A stretch of 64,000 nucleotides of DNA, from assembly GCF_020614395.1 (NCBI RefSeq), contig NZ_CP085324.1:1927564-1991563 (forward strand), written 5' to 3'. The stretch is from Salarchaeum japonicum (GTDB lineage: Archaea; Halobacteriota; Halobacteria; Halobacteriales; Halobacteriaceae). A program made the translations under genes and the position numbers. The notes beneath the pieces are model-generated. The model ran no database searches and was not told the origin of the DNA. It saw nothing but the letters and a program-made list of their open reading frames with translations. Below, one piece after another: positions 17,399 through 26,195 of the stretch (position 1 is the stretch's first letter; each line of letters begins with the position of its first letter).

Positions 17399-18214
17399 TT
17401 AAACTCTGCAGCCGTCGGCGTACTCGACCTCGCGCACGCTCTCGATTTCGGGGTGGTCGCCGCAGACGGGACAGTCGGGGTTCTTCTCGAAGTCGATTTC
17501 CTCGAAAGTGGTGTCGGCGGCGTCGTAGAAGAGGAGGCGGCCGTCGAGCAGGTCGCCGTGGTCGAGCAGGCTCTTCACGGCCTCGGTCGCCTGAATGCAT
17601 CCGACGGTGCCGGGGAGGACGCCGAGCACGCCCGCGGTCGCGCAGTCCGGAACCGTTCCCTCGGGCGGGGCTTCGGGGAACAGACACCGATAGCAGGGGG
17701 AGTCGTCGGTCGTGTCGAACGTGACGACCTGGCCCTCGAAGCGGTAGATTGCGCCGTGGCTGAACGGGACGGCTTCGAGCTTGCAGGCGTCGTTCACGAG
17801 GTAGCGGGTGGCGAAGTTGTCCGAGCAGTCCACGACGAAGTCGCGGTCGGCGACGAGGTCGTGGGCGTTCTCGACGGTGAGGCGGGCGTGGTGGGTTTCG
17901 ACCGAGATGTCGGGGTTGAGGGACTGGACGTAGTCGCGGGCGCTCTCGACCTTCGGCGTGCCGATGTCGCTGTCCGCGTGAATCACCTGGCGCTGGAGGT
18001 TCGAGCGCTCGACGGCGTCGTCGTCCACGATGGCGAGGTGGCCGACGCCGGCGGCGGCGAGGTACTGAATCACGGGCGCGCCCAGGCCGCCCGCGCCGAC
18101 CACGAGCACGTTCGCGTCGAGGAGGCGTCGCTGTCCCTCGGGGCCCACGTCGTCCATGATGATGTGCCGGGAGTACCGGTCGAGCTGGGTGGGGTCGAGG
18201 TCGAGGCCGCTCAT
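17399..18214 (-). CDS. ubaA: E1-like ubiquitin/SAMP-activating enzyme UbaA (MoeB/ThiF family)
   Basis: The protein has 271 residues. It adenylates the C-terminus of small ubiquitin-like proteins (SAMPs) for protein modification, tRNA thiolation and molybdopterin synthesis. The ATP site is GAGGLG at 40-45. A structural zinc site is formed by Cys174/Cys177 and Cys248/Cys251. The catalytic cysteine is probably Cys191 in PDCATAGVLG. Haloarchaea usually have one such E1-like enzyme serving all these roles. It heads no clear operon; the next minus-strand gene starts 1 kb downstream. Confidence 0.92.
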   Translation of the reverse strand: MSGLDLDPTQLDRYSRHIIMDDVGPEGQRRLLDANVLVVGAGGLGAPVIQYLAAAGVGHLAIVDDDAVERSNLQRQVIHADSDIGTPKVESARDYVQSLNPDISVETHHARLTVENAHDLVADRDFVVDCSDNFATRYLVNDACKLEAVPFSHGAIYRFEGQVVTFDTTDDSPCYRCLFPEAPPEGTVPDCATAGVLGVLPGTVGCIQATEAVKSLLDHGDLLDGRLLFYDAADTTFEEIDFEKNPDCPVCGDHPEIESVREVEYADGCRV

Positions 18215-18244
18215 ACCCGGGTTTGTCGGCGGGCGGCCTAACGA

Positions 18245-19225
18245 CTATCGGTGGCAGAACCGGCCCCAGGGCGGGAGCGTCCGGTAGCGGTCGCCGCGGT
18301 CGGGGAGCGGGACGACCACGGTGTCGTCGGACGCGAAGCGGCCGCGGCGGTCGAGTTCGTGGACGGCGGCGACGGCCCCGCCGGCGGACGCGCCGACGAG
18401 GAAGTCGCCGTCGACCCGGAGGCGGTCACGGACGACGGATTCGTCGTACCGGCCGGTGTCGCGGATGTCGATGGTTCGGTCGGCGTAGCGGCCGCGGAGG
18501 CGGTGGGCGTGCGCGTACGCCTCGCGGGTGGAGACGTCGAGTCGGTCGTCGAGCACGGACTCGTCGTATATTTCGGGTTTCTCGAACCGGCTCCCGCGCA
18601 CGTATTTCAGGCCGTCGATGGCGTGGTAGGGTTTCCGGGGTTCGTACCCGATGATTTCGACGCCGTCGGGCGAGAGCGCGCGGCCGACGCCGGTGATGGT
18701 GCCGCCGGAGCCGACGCCGGCGACGAAGTGCGTCACCTCGCCGTCGGTCTGCGCGCGGAGTTCGGGGCCGGTGCCGGTCTCGTGCGCGCGGGGGTTCGCG
18801 GGGTTCGCGTACTGGTCGGGCCGATAGTAGTCATCAGAATCGAGCAGGCGCTCGGCTTTCGCGAGCATCCCTTCGTACGTTTCCGCGAGGTGGACGGTGC
18901 CGCCGGCGTCCCGGATGGCGTCGAGTTTCGTCCGGCTCGTCCCCTCGTAGCTCACGATTTCCACGTCGTATCCCCGCGAGACGCCGACGCGGGTGAGCGC
19001 GAGCCCGGTGTTTCCACTGGATGGTTCGAGGATCGTCCGGTCGCCGATTTCGCCCCGGGCTTCGGCGGCGTCGAGCATCGACACGGCGATTCGGGACTTC
19101 ACGCTCCCGCCGCCGTACGGCTGGTCGTGGAAGTTCAGCCACTCGACCTTCCCGTACACCGTCGGCGCTACGTCGAGGTCGAGGACGACGAGCGGCGTGT
19201 CGCCGACCGCGGACTCCGCGCGCAT
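18245..19225 (-). CDS. PLP-dependent cysteine-synthase-family enzyme
   Basis: The protein has 326 residues and the fold of O-acetylserine sulfhydrylase/cystathionine beta-synthase: Lys43 in GGGSVKSRIA for the PLP Schiff base, the substrate loop SSGNTG, and the phosphate loop GVGSGGT. The N-terminus (AESAVGDTPLVVLD) begins at ATG 19225. It probably makes cysteine or a related beta-replacement product. It lies next to the sulfur-carrier activating enzyme ubaA, which fits a sulfur-metabolism link but does not prove one. Confidence 0.85.
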   Translation of the reverse strand: MRAESAVGDTPLVVLDLDVAPTVYGKVEWLNFHDQPYGGGSVKSRIAVSMLDAAEARGEIGDRTILEPSSGNTGLALTRVGVSRGYDVEIVSYEGTSRTKLDAIRDAGGTVHLAETYEGMLAKAERLLDSDDYYRPDQYANPANPRAHETGTGPELRAQTDGEVTHFVAGVGSGGTITGVGRALSPDGVEIIGYEPRKPYHAIDGLKYVRGSRFEKPEIYDESVLDDRLDVSTREAYAHAHRLRGRYADRTIDIRDTGRYDESVVRDRLRVDGDFLVGASAGGAVAAVHELDRRGRFASDDTVVVPLPDRGDRYRTLPPWGRFCHR

Positions 19226-19250
19226 ACCCCTGGCTGGGTGCGCGGGGAGA

Positions 19251-20558
19251 TTAAGCGTCGGGGCCGGACGCGAGCGCGAGGAGCGTGCCGTCTCGGAGCG
19301 CGGCGTATAGGAAGTCGCCCGCGAGAACGAGTCTGACGGCGGGCGCGGGGAGCGTGCGTCGCCAGCGCTCGCCGTCGCCGTCGACGGCGACGAGAACCGG
19401 TCGTTTCGGGGAGTCGTCCGCGGGCGCGGGGTTGCCGTCGAGCGCGGCGTACACGACGCCGTCGGCGGTGACCGGCGGGGCCGCCCCGCCGCCGAGTCCG
19501 GGGTAGTGCTCCGACCAGCGCGGTTCGCCGGTTCGTGGGTCGTACGCCCGTATCGTCGCGTCGCGCGCCGAATACCGCACGTCGTTTTGGACGGCGGTGT
19601 CGGTGGTTCGATGCGTGACGGCGTACACCGCCTGGGGGGTGACGGCGGGAGGGAGACACCGCGACCCGACGACGTGCTGCCAGCGCTCGGTGCCGTCGGC
19701 GGCGTACGCGGTGAGCGTCCCGTCGTTCTCGGACTCGAACCGACCGAACCGGGAGACGGGGACGAACGCGGTGTCGTCGCGCGCGGCGGGCGTGAACGCG
19801 AGGCGGCCCGAGACGTGGTCCGCCCACAGGGTGTTCGGCGGACTGCCGAGGAGTCTGTCGAGGATGCCGTGGGCGCGGGAGAGCCGGGTGACGCGGCGAA
19901 CCGGCCGCGTGATGTAGACGCTGTCCGCGGTGACGGCGGGCGCGAACGCGAACCCGGACTTCTCGACGGTCCAGTGCACGGTGCCCGCGTCGGCGTCGAG
20001 CGCGAACAGGCGGGTGGTGTCGGCGACGAACACGTCGCCGTTCGCGACGAGCGGCGGCGTGAGCAGGCCCCAGTCGGGCGACACCGACCACTCCGGGGTG
20101 GTGTCGGGGAGGCGGTAGGTCGCGAGCGTCGCGCCGCGCTCGCGAGTCCAGCGGGTGGCGTAGGCGGTTTCGTCGTGGACGGCGAGGCCGTAGACGGGGT
20201 CGACGGGGTCGTGTGTCCAGCGGTGCGCGCCGGTATGTGCGTCGTAGCAGTCGAGCATCTCCCCGCCGACGAGCAGCTGTCCGTCGGCGACGACGGGGTT
20301 CGGGGTGCGCGCGTACTGGGGGTAGGGCGCGGTGTACTCGGTGCGCCACGCGACTTCGGGCGGGTCCGTCGGCGGGGTCGCGTGGGGATTGTGGCTCGTG
20401 TGTCCGGGGTCGTGTCCGGCCATCGGCCAGCCGGCGGCGTCCACGCTCGGTGTGAGCGTGTCGGGCGCGGTGGCGGCACAGCCGGCGAGCGCGGCGGACG
20501 CGCCGACTCCAGCGGCGGCGAGGAGGCGACGGCGGGAGGTGGAGGGCGTCTCGACCAT
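19251..20558 (-). CDS. PQQ-like beta-propeller lipoprotein
   Basis: The protein has 435 residues. Residues 1-30 form a Tat-type signal (TSRRRLLAAAGVGASAALAGC) ending in a lipobox cysteine. The rest is a chain of PQQ-propeller blades with repeats such as AYDPRTGEPRWSEHYPG and LDADAGTVHWTVEK. It should be an exported, lipid-anchored propeller. Relatives bind PQQ or serve as scaffolds; no PQQ enzyme is nearby, so its function is unknown. The gene lies between the cysteine-synthase-like and GlcD-GlcF genes on the same strand. Confidence 0.8.
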   Translation of the reverse strand: MVETPSTSRRRLLAAAGVGASAALAGCAATAPDTLTPSVDAAGWPMAGHDPGHTSHNPHATPPTDPPEVAWRTEYTAPYPQYARTPNPVVADGQLLVGGEMLDCYDAHTGAHRWTHDPVDPVYGLAVHDETAYATRWTRERGATLATYRLPDTTPEWSVSPDWGLLTPPLVANGDVFVADTTRLFALDADAGTVHWTVEKSGFAFAPAVTADSVYITRPVRRVTRLSRAHGILDRLLGSPPNTLWADHVSGRLAFTPAARDDTAFVPVSRFGRFESENDGTLTAYAADGTERWQHVVGSRCLPPAVTPQAVYAVTHRTTDTAVQNDVRYSARDATIRAYDPRTGEPRWSEHYPGLGGGAAPPVTADGVVYAALDGNPAPADDSPKRPVLVAVDGDGERWRRTLPAPAVRLVLAGDFLYAALRDGTLLALASGPDA

Positions 20559-20599
20559 ACGCCGAATGGACACGTGACGGGAAAATAAGGGTTCGGTGG

Positions 20600-23500
20600 T
20601 CAGGCGTCGAGCGCGTCCGCGAGCGCCTCGACGGGCGTCCGGGGGTCGTCGGGGGCGTCGGGGAGGTCGTGGAGCTGGGTGCGGCAGGACGCGCCGGGCG
20701 CGACGACCTCGTCCACGTCGGTCGCGGACACCTGGTCTTCGAGGAGTTCGCCGATGGCCATGCTCATCGAGTGGTGTTCGGCCTCGTAGCCGAAGGAGCC
20801 GGCCATCCCGCAGCAGCCGGAGTCGAGGGCGTTCACGCGGTAGCCGGCGCGGCGGAGCACGCCGACGGCGTGGTGGTCTTTCTTCGTGGATTTCTGGTGG
20901 CAGTGGCCGTGGTAGGCGAGGCTGCCGTCGCCCGCGAGGTCGAGTGCCTCGTCGAGGCGGTGGCGGTCGAGGTATTCGAGGACGCCGTACGCGTGCGTGC
21001 TGACGCGCTCCATCTCGGGGCCGTCGAGGAGGTCGCGGTAGTCGGACTGGAGCATGACGGCGTCCGACGGTTCGACGAGCACGATATCCTTCCCGGCTTC
21101 GACGGCGGGCGCGAGGTCGTCGACGGTGGCTTCGGCGCGCTCCCGGGAGCGGTCGAGGAAGCCCTTCGAGAAGGCGGGGCGGCCCACGTCGGTGCGGTCG
21201 GCGACGGAGACGTGGACGCCCGCGGCCTCCAGCACCCGAACGGCGGCCTTCGCGGGGGCGGGCGTGCAGTAGTTCGAGTACGTGTCCGCCACCAGGACGA
21301 CCGCGTGGTCGGCGTCGGCTTCGGGCACTCGGCTGCCGCCCCGTGACCCGAACCAGTCCTGGAAGGTCTCCCGCGTGAAGGAGGGGAGCGTGCGCGATTT
21401 GGAGATGCCGAGGACGCGTTCGCCGATTTCGCGCGCGCCCGGGAGTTTCGTCGCGAGGTTCGAGACGGGCGCGGTGGCGCTCCCGAGTTTGCAGAAGGTG
21501 TCGATGTTCGCGAACAGTTTCGAGCGGACGCTCGCGCCCTCGCGCTGGTGGTGTTCGTGCGTGAGTTCGGCCTTCATCTTCGCCATGTCCACCTCGCTCG
21601 GGCAGTCGCGCGAGCAGCCCTTGCAGCCGATGCAGAGGTCGAGGACTTCGGTGACGAACTCCTCTGAGAACTGTTCGTCCTCGGGGAGGTCGCCGCTCAT
21701 CGCCTGCCGGAGGAGGTTCGCGCGCCCCCGGGTGGCCTGGATTTCCTCGTCTGCGGCGCGGTACGTCGGGCACATCACGCCGCCCGTGGTGTCCTGGCTA
21801 CCACGACAACCGCCGCAGCCGTGGCAGAGTTCGGCCATCCCCTGGAAGCCGTTCTCGTTCTCCCAGGAGAGCGTCGGCTCGAAGCCCGCGTCGAACTCGT
21901 AGTCCGCGCCGTACCGGAGGTTCTCCGTCATCGACACGGCGGTCGCGCGCTCGGGGAGCCCGGCGGACTCGGCGCTCGCGGGGTCGTCGAACCCGCACAC
22001 CTGTCCGGGGTTGAGCAGCCAGTCGGGGTCGAACGCTGACTTGAGGTCGCGGAACGCGCGCCAGAGGCGGTCGCCGTACAGTTTCTTGTTCCACTGGGTG
22101 CGCGCGCGGCCGTCGCCGTGCTCGCCGGAGACGCTCCCCCCGTACTCGACGACGAGGTCGGTGACGGCGTCCGAAATCGACTCCATCGTCTCCGCGCCGT
22201 CGATGGCTTTCGTGTTGACGAGCGGGCGGACGTGGAGGACGCCGGGGCCGGCGTGCGCGTAGAAGGACGCGAACGTGTCGTGCGCTTCGAGCACGTCCTG
22301 GAAGTCCTGGACGTACTCGGGGAGGCGCTCGGGCGGAACGGCGCAGTCCTCGATGAAGGAGATGTGTTTCTCGTCGGAGGTCCGGGAGAGCAGAATCGGC
22401 ATCCCGGCCTTCCGCATCTTCCAGAACCGGCTTCGCTGTTCCTCGTCGTGGGCTTCCATCGCGTGCGTCGCGAAGACGGGCGCGTCGGCGGTCGCGCGGT
22501 CGGCGGTCGCGTCGAACTCGGTGTCGGTGCCGGGCGCGCGGTCGGCGACGACGTCGGCGACCTGCTGTTTGCCGTGGTCGTCGCTGTCGGCGTAGAACTC
22601 CACGAGCAGCGCGGAGCCGGTGCCCTCTGGGAGCATCCCGACCACGTCCGCGAACTCCTCGGTGTCGGCGGCGAGGTCGAGGAGCACGTCGTCCACGAGT
22701 TCGACGGCCGCGGGGTCGTGTTCGAGCATCGGCGCGACGTCCGAGACGGCGTCAACGAGGTCGTCGTACGCGAACAGCGCCACGGCCTTCGTCTCCGGGA
22801 CCGGTTCGAGGGAGACGGTCGCCTCCGTGATGACGCCCAGAGTTCCCTCGCTTCCGGCCAGGAGCGCGGCGACGTTCACGACGCCGCCGTCAGGGTCGGC
22901 GTCCCGGAACGCGTAGTCGAGGTTGTACCCGGAGACGTTCCGCTTCATGTCCGGGTACCGGGCGTCGATTTCCTCGCCGTCCTCGTCGAGGAGGCGTTCG
23001 AGTTCGGCGTAGATTCGGGCTTCGCGGTCGCCGTCGGGGTCGGCGCGCTCTCGGAGTTCCGCGACGGAGACCTGGCCGAACGTGGTTCGCGTGCCGTCCG
23101 CGAGCACGACCTCCAGGGACTCGACGTAAGCGTCCGTCTTCCCGTAGACGAGCGAGTGCGACCCCGAGGAGTTGTTCCCGATCGCGCCGCCGAGCGCGGA
23201 CTTATCGCCCCACGCGGGGTCGGGCGCGAACTTCAGGCCGTGCTCGGCGAGCTGGGCGTTGAGGTCGCCGAGTTTGATGCCGGGCTGTGCGGTGACGCGG
23301 CGGTCGTCGGGAGAGACCGACCGCACGGCGTCCATGTACCGGGAGAAGTCGAGGACGACAGCCTCGTTCACGGTCTGGCCGGCGAGGCTCGTGCCGCCGC
23401 CCCGCGGGAGGACGGGCACGCCGTGGTCGGCGCAGTAGGAGACGGTCGCCTCCACGTCCGCGGCGCTCTCCGGGAAGACGACGCCGATGGGCGTGACCTC

Positions 23501-23662
23501 GTACGCGCTCGCGTCGGTCGCGTACAGCTGGCGGGTGTAGGTGTCGAAGCGGACGTCGCCCTCGACGACGCGGGAGAGCGCGTCCACGAGGTCGGGGCGC
23601 TCCACGTCCTCGCTCGCGTAGTCGTACGCCGCCCGGGAGTCGGCGGCGGGGTCGATTGCCAT
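20600..23662 (-). CDS. FAD-linked oxidase fused to iron-sulfur subunit (GlcD-GlcF/D-lactate dehydrogenase type)
   Basis: The protein has 1020 residues. The N-terminal half is a GlcD-type flavin oxidase: PRGGGTSLAGQTVNEAVVL binds FAD near residue 90, and a FAD-oxidase C domain follows. At about 614 and 679 lie cysteine clusters CHGCGGC and CIGCKGCSRDCP for 4Fe-4S centres. The C-terminal part is a CCG domain ending in HGHCHQKS and DSGCCGMAGSFGYE near 950. The whole should oxidise D-lactate, glycolate or a similar 2-hydroxyacid and pass electrons to the quinone pool. In many bacteria these parts are separate proteins. Confidence 0.9.
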   Translation of the reverse strand: MAIDPAADSRAAYDYASEDVERPDLVDALSRVVEGDVRFDTYTRQLYATDASAYEVTPIGVVFPESAADVEATVSYCADHGVPVLPRGGGTSLAGQTVNEAVVLDFSRYMDAVRSVSPDDRRVTAQPGIKLGDLNAQLAEHGLKFAPDPAWGDKSALGGAIGNNSSGSHSLVYGKTDAYVESLEVVLADGTRTTFGQVSVAELRERADPDGDREARIYAELERLLDEDGEEIDARYPDMKRNVSGYNLDYAFRDADPDGGVVNVAALLAGSEGTLGVITEATVSLEPVPETKAVALFAYDDLVDAVSDVAPMLEHDPAAVELVDDVLLDLAADTEEFADVVGMLPEGTGSALLVEFYADSDDHGKQQVADVVADRAPGTDTEFDATADRATADAPVFATHAMEAHDEEQRSRFWKMRKAGMPILLSRTSDEKHISFIEDCAVPPERLPEYVQDFQDVLEAHDTFASFYAHAGPGVLHVRPLVNTKAIDGAETMESISDAVTDLVVEYGGSVSGEHGDGRARTQWNKKLYGDRLWRAFRDLKSAFDPDWLLNPGQVCGFDDPASAESAGLPERATAVSMTENLRYGADYEFDAGFEPTLSWENENGFQGMAELCHGCGGCRGSQDTTGGVMCPTYRAADEEIQATRGRANLLRQAMSGDLPEDEQFSEEFVTEVLDLCIGCKGCSRDCPSEVDMAKMKAELTHEHHQREGASVRSKLFANIDTFCKLGSATAPVSNLATKLPGAREIGERVLGISKSRTLPSFTRETFQDWFGSRGGSRVPEADADHAVVLVADTYSNYCTPAPAKAAVRVLEAAGVHVSVADRTDVGRPAFSKGFLDRSRERAEATVDDLAPAVEAGKDIVLVEPSDAVMLQSDYRDLLDGPEMERVSTHAYGVLEYLDRHRLDEALDLAGDGSLAYHGHCHQKSTKKDHHAVGVLRRAGYRVNALDSGCCGMAGSFGYEAEHHSMSMAIGELLEDQVSATDVDEVVAPGASCRTQLHDLPDAPDDPRTPVEALADALDA

Positions 23663-23713
23663 ACGCCACCCTTGCACGTCGGGGGGTGTAAAGCCGGACG
23701 GTCGCGGCAGGCG

Positions 23714-24943
23714 TCAGTCGAACGCGCCGGCGTCCCGGAGTTCCGCGAGTTCCGCTTCGGTGAAGCCGTACTCCGCGAGCACGTCGTCGGTGTGTTCGCC
23801 GAGGCGGGGCGGGTACTGGCGGATGCTCGTGGGCGTCCGGGAGAAGTGCATCGGACTGCCCGGCATCTCGACCTCGCCCGCGGTCGGGTGGGGCACCGAC
23901 TGATGCATGCCGCGTGCCTCGACCTGCGGGTTCTCGAAGACGGCTTCCATGTCCTTCACGTCGCTCGCGGGCACGTCGTGCTCCCGGAGGGCGTCGAGGG
24001 CGTCCGCGGTTTCGAGCGCCGCGAACTCCTCGTCGAGGATGGCGTCGAGTTCCTCGCGGTTCTCGACGCGGTCGGCGTTCTGCGCGAACCGGGGGTCGTC
24101 CGCGAGGTCGGAGCGCCCGATGGCGTCGCAGAAGCGCGGCCAGATGTGTTCGCTCGCGCACGCGACGACCACGTAGCCGTCCGCAGTCTCGAACGCCTGG
24201 TACGGCGCGATGGTCGGGTGCTTGGAGCCCATTCGGCCGGGCGACTCGCCGGTCGCGAAGTAGTTCGACGCCATGTAGGACATCCACGCGACCTGGCCGT
24301 CGAGCAGGCTCACGTCTATCTTCTGTCCCGTGCCGTCCCCGAGTTCGCGCTCCAGGAGCGCGGCGAGGATGGCCTGCGCGGCGTACATGCCCGCGCCGAT
24401 GTCCGCGATGGCGACGCCGACGCGGACGGGCGCGCCGCCCTCCTCGCCCGTGATGGACATCATCCCGCCCTCCGCCTGCATCATGATGTCGTACGCGGGC
24501 CGGTCTTTCTGCGGCCCCCACTCGCCGTACCCGGAGAGCCCGCAGTAGACGAGTTCGGGGTTGTCCTCGCGGAGGTCGTCGTAGCCGAGCCCCCAGTCCT
24601 CCATCGCGCCGACGCGGAAGTTCTCCACGACCACGTCCGCCTCGGCGGCGAGGTCGCGGAACACCTCGCGGCCCTCCTCGCTCTGGAGGTCGAGCGTGAC
24701 GGAGCGCTTGTTCCGGTTCACGCTCATGTAGTACGCGGACTCCTCCGCGTCGCCGTACCGCGGCGGGTGCCAGCCGCGGGTCTGGTCGCCCGTTCCCGGG
24801 CGTTCTATCTTCACGACGTCCGCGCCGAGGTCGCCGAGTTGCATCGTGCAGAACGGTCCGACGAGCACGCGCGACGCGTCGAGCACGGTCACGCCGTCCA
24901 GCGGCCCGGTCTCGCCGCTCGCGTGTTCGGCTTCGCCAGTCAT
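23714..24943 (-). CDS. Class III CoA-transferase (CaiB/BaiF family)
   Basis: The protein has 409 residues. It has the family N-terminus GVTVLDASRVLVGPFCTMQ, the helix MSVNRNKRSVTLDL, and the catalytic Asp152 in RPAYDIMMQAEGG that forms the acyl anhydride intermediate. These enzymes move CoA between carboxylic acids. The donor and acceptor cannot be read from sequence. It precedes the FAH, cupin and SDR genes on the same strand, so the substrate may be a small acid made in that pathway. Succinyl-CoA:glutarate transferases also belong to this family. Confidence 0.9.
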   Translation of the reverse strand: MTGEAEHASGETGPLDGVTVLDASRVLVGPFCTMQLGDLGADVVKIERPGTGDQTRGWHPPRYGDAEESAYYMSVNRNKRSVTLDLQSEEGREVFRDLAAEADVVVENFRVGAMEDWGLGYDDLREDNPELVYCGLSGYGEWGPQKDRPAYDIMMQAEGGMMSITGEEGGAPVRVGVAIADIGAGMYAAQAILAALLERELGDGTGQKIDVSLLDGQVAWMSYMASNYFATGESPGRMGSKHPTIAPYQAFETADGYVVVACASEHIWPRFCDAIGRSDLADDPRFAQNADRVENREELDAILDEEFAALETADALDALREHDVPASDVKDMEAVFENPQVEARGMHQSVPHPTAGEVEMPGSPMHFSRTPTSIRQYPPRLGEHTDDVLAEYGFTEAELAELRDAGAFD

Positions 24944-24981
24944 ACGCGGGAGAAGGGGGGTCGGAACGAAGAAGGTGTGGA

Positions 24982-25806
24982 TTACTGTCGGACGACGTCG
25001 GTTTCGAGGTCGGTGATGGGTTCGACCTCGGCGCGCGCGGTGTCGCCGTCCTCGATGACGCCCGCACCCGGGGTGCCCGTGCTGATTATGTCGCCGGGCT
25101 GGAACGTGGTGGACTGAGAGAGGTAATTGAGGAGTTCCGGCGGCTTGAACAGCATCCCGTCGAGGGTGTTCTCGGAGACGACCTCGTCGTTCACGACGGT
25201 GCGAACGGCGACCTGGTCGAAGAACTCCTCGACGTTCTCGGGGACGGCGATGTAGGGGCCGGCGACGAGGAACGTGTCGAAGGACTTCGCGCGCGTGAGG
25301 AAGCGCGGGTTGCGTTCGAGGATGTCCTCGGAGGTCATGTCGATGATGGGGACGAACCCGGCGACGACGCTCTCGAAGTCGTCCTCGGGGACGTTCGAGC
25401 ACGTGCGGCCGAGCACGACGCCGAGTTCGGCTTCCGCGGTGACGCGGTCGGTTACGTCCGCGGGCGGGAGGCGAATCGGCGTGTCGGGGCCGGCGGCGAC
25501 CGACGGCGGCTTGATGAAGCTCGCGGGCTCCTCGGGACGCACCTCGTCGAGGTCTTCGGCGTGATCGGCGTAGTTCAGGCCGATACCCCAGAGTTTGCCG
25601 GGCTGGTCGAGCGGGAAGCCGAACGCGAGGTCGGCCGCGGCGACGCGTTCGGCGGTGGCGTCCGCGGGACTCGGAAGCCCGTCGGGTGCCTGCGCGAGCG
25701 CGTCCTCGACGGTTTCGAGCGCGGGGTCGGCCGCGTTCAGCGGGACGAACCCGTCGTCGTCGCCGAGCAGGGGCGTGCCGTCCGCGGCGCGTGCGATGTA
25801 CTTCAT
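24982..25806 (-). CDS. Fumarylacetoacetate hydrolase family protein
   Basis: The protein has 274 residues. The C-terminal domain has the FAH core: LWGIGLNYADHAEDL, metal ligands in EAELGVVLGR, and GDIISTGTPGAGV near the end. The family includes hydrolases of 2,4-diketo sugar acids, 2-keto-3-deoxy-acid dehydratases and oxaloacetate decarboxylases. Its start overlaps the stop of the cupin gene by 4 nt (ATGA), showing translational coupling. With the SDR, cupin and dehydratases nearby it most likely acts on a keto-deoxy sugar acid. Confidence 0.9.
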   Translation of the reverse strand: MKYIARAADGTPLLGDDDGFVPLNAADPALETVEDALAQAPDGLPSPADATAERVAAADLAFGFPLDQPGKLWGIGLNYADHAEDLDEVRPEEPASFIKPPSVAAGPDTPIRLPPADVTDRVTAEAELGVVLGRTCSNVPEDDFESVVAGFVPIIDMTSEDILERNPRFLTRAKSFDTFLVAGPYIAVPENVEEFFDQVAVRTVVNDEVVSENTLDGMLFKPPELLNYLSQSTTFQPGDIISTGTPGAGVIEDGDTARAEVEPITDLETDVVRQ

Positions 25807-26147
25807 TGGCGGTCAGTCCAGAAGTCGAAGCTCCGGCCCGGCGCGAACACGTCGAGGCCGACGGCGCGCTCGTCGCCCGTGTTCTCCACGCGGTGTTCCT
25901 CCCAGGAGTCGAGGTGGACGGAGTCGTACTCGTGGAGGGTGACGGAGTCGTCCTCCGTGTAGATGGTGAGTTCGCCTTCGAGGCAGACGCACACCTGTTC
26001 GTTCTCGTGGTCGTGCATCGGGGAACTGTGGCCCGCGGGCTTCTCGAACCACTCGAACGTGAACTTATCACTGCCGGCGAGGGCCTTCCGGCCCCATCCT
26101 TCGTCGGGTTCGTACGTCTCCGCGTCGTCGAAGTCGACTGGCTCCAT
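25803..26147 (-). CDS. Cupin-domain protein
   Basis: The protein has 114 residues and is a single cupin barrel: AGHSSPMHDHENEQVCVCLEG holds the first His-x-His metal motif, and a later strand carries HLDSWEEHRVEN with the second. It may bind a metal and either a sugar acid or a regulatory ligand. Its end overlaps the FAH-family start by 4 nt, so the two are made together. Small cupins in such clusters are often isomerases or sensors, but I cannot choose between these. Confidence 0.85.
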   Translation of the reverse strand: MEPVDFDDAETYEPDEGWGRKALAGSDKFTFEWFEKPAGHSSPMHDHENEQVCVCLEGELTIYTEDDSVTLHEYDSVHLDSWEEHRVENTGDERAVGLDVFAPGRSFDFWTDRQ

Positions 26148-26195
26148 GCGAAACCCAACCCGGGGCCGAGATAAGTAGATGACGGAACCCGTAAT

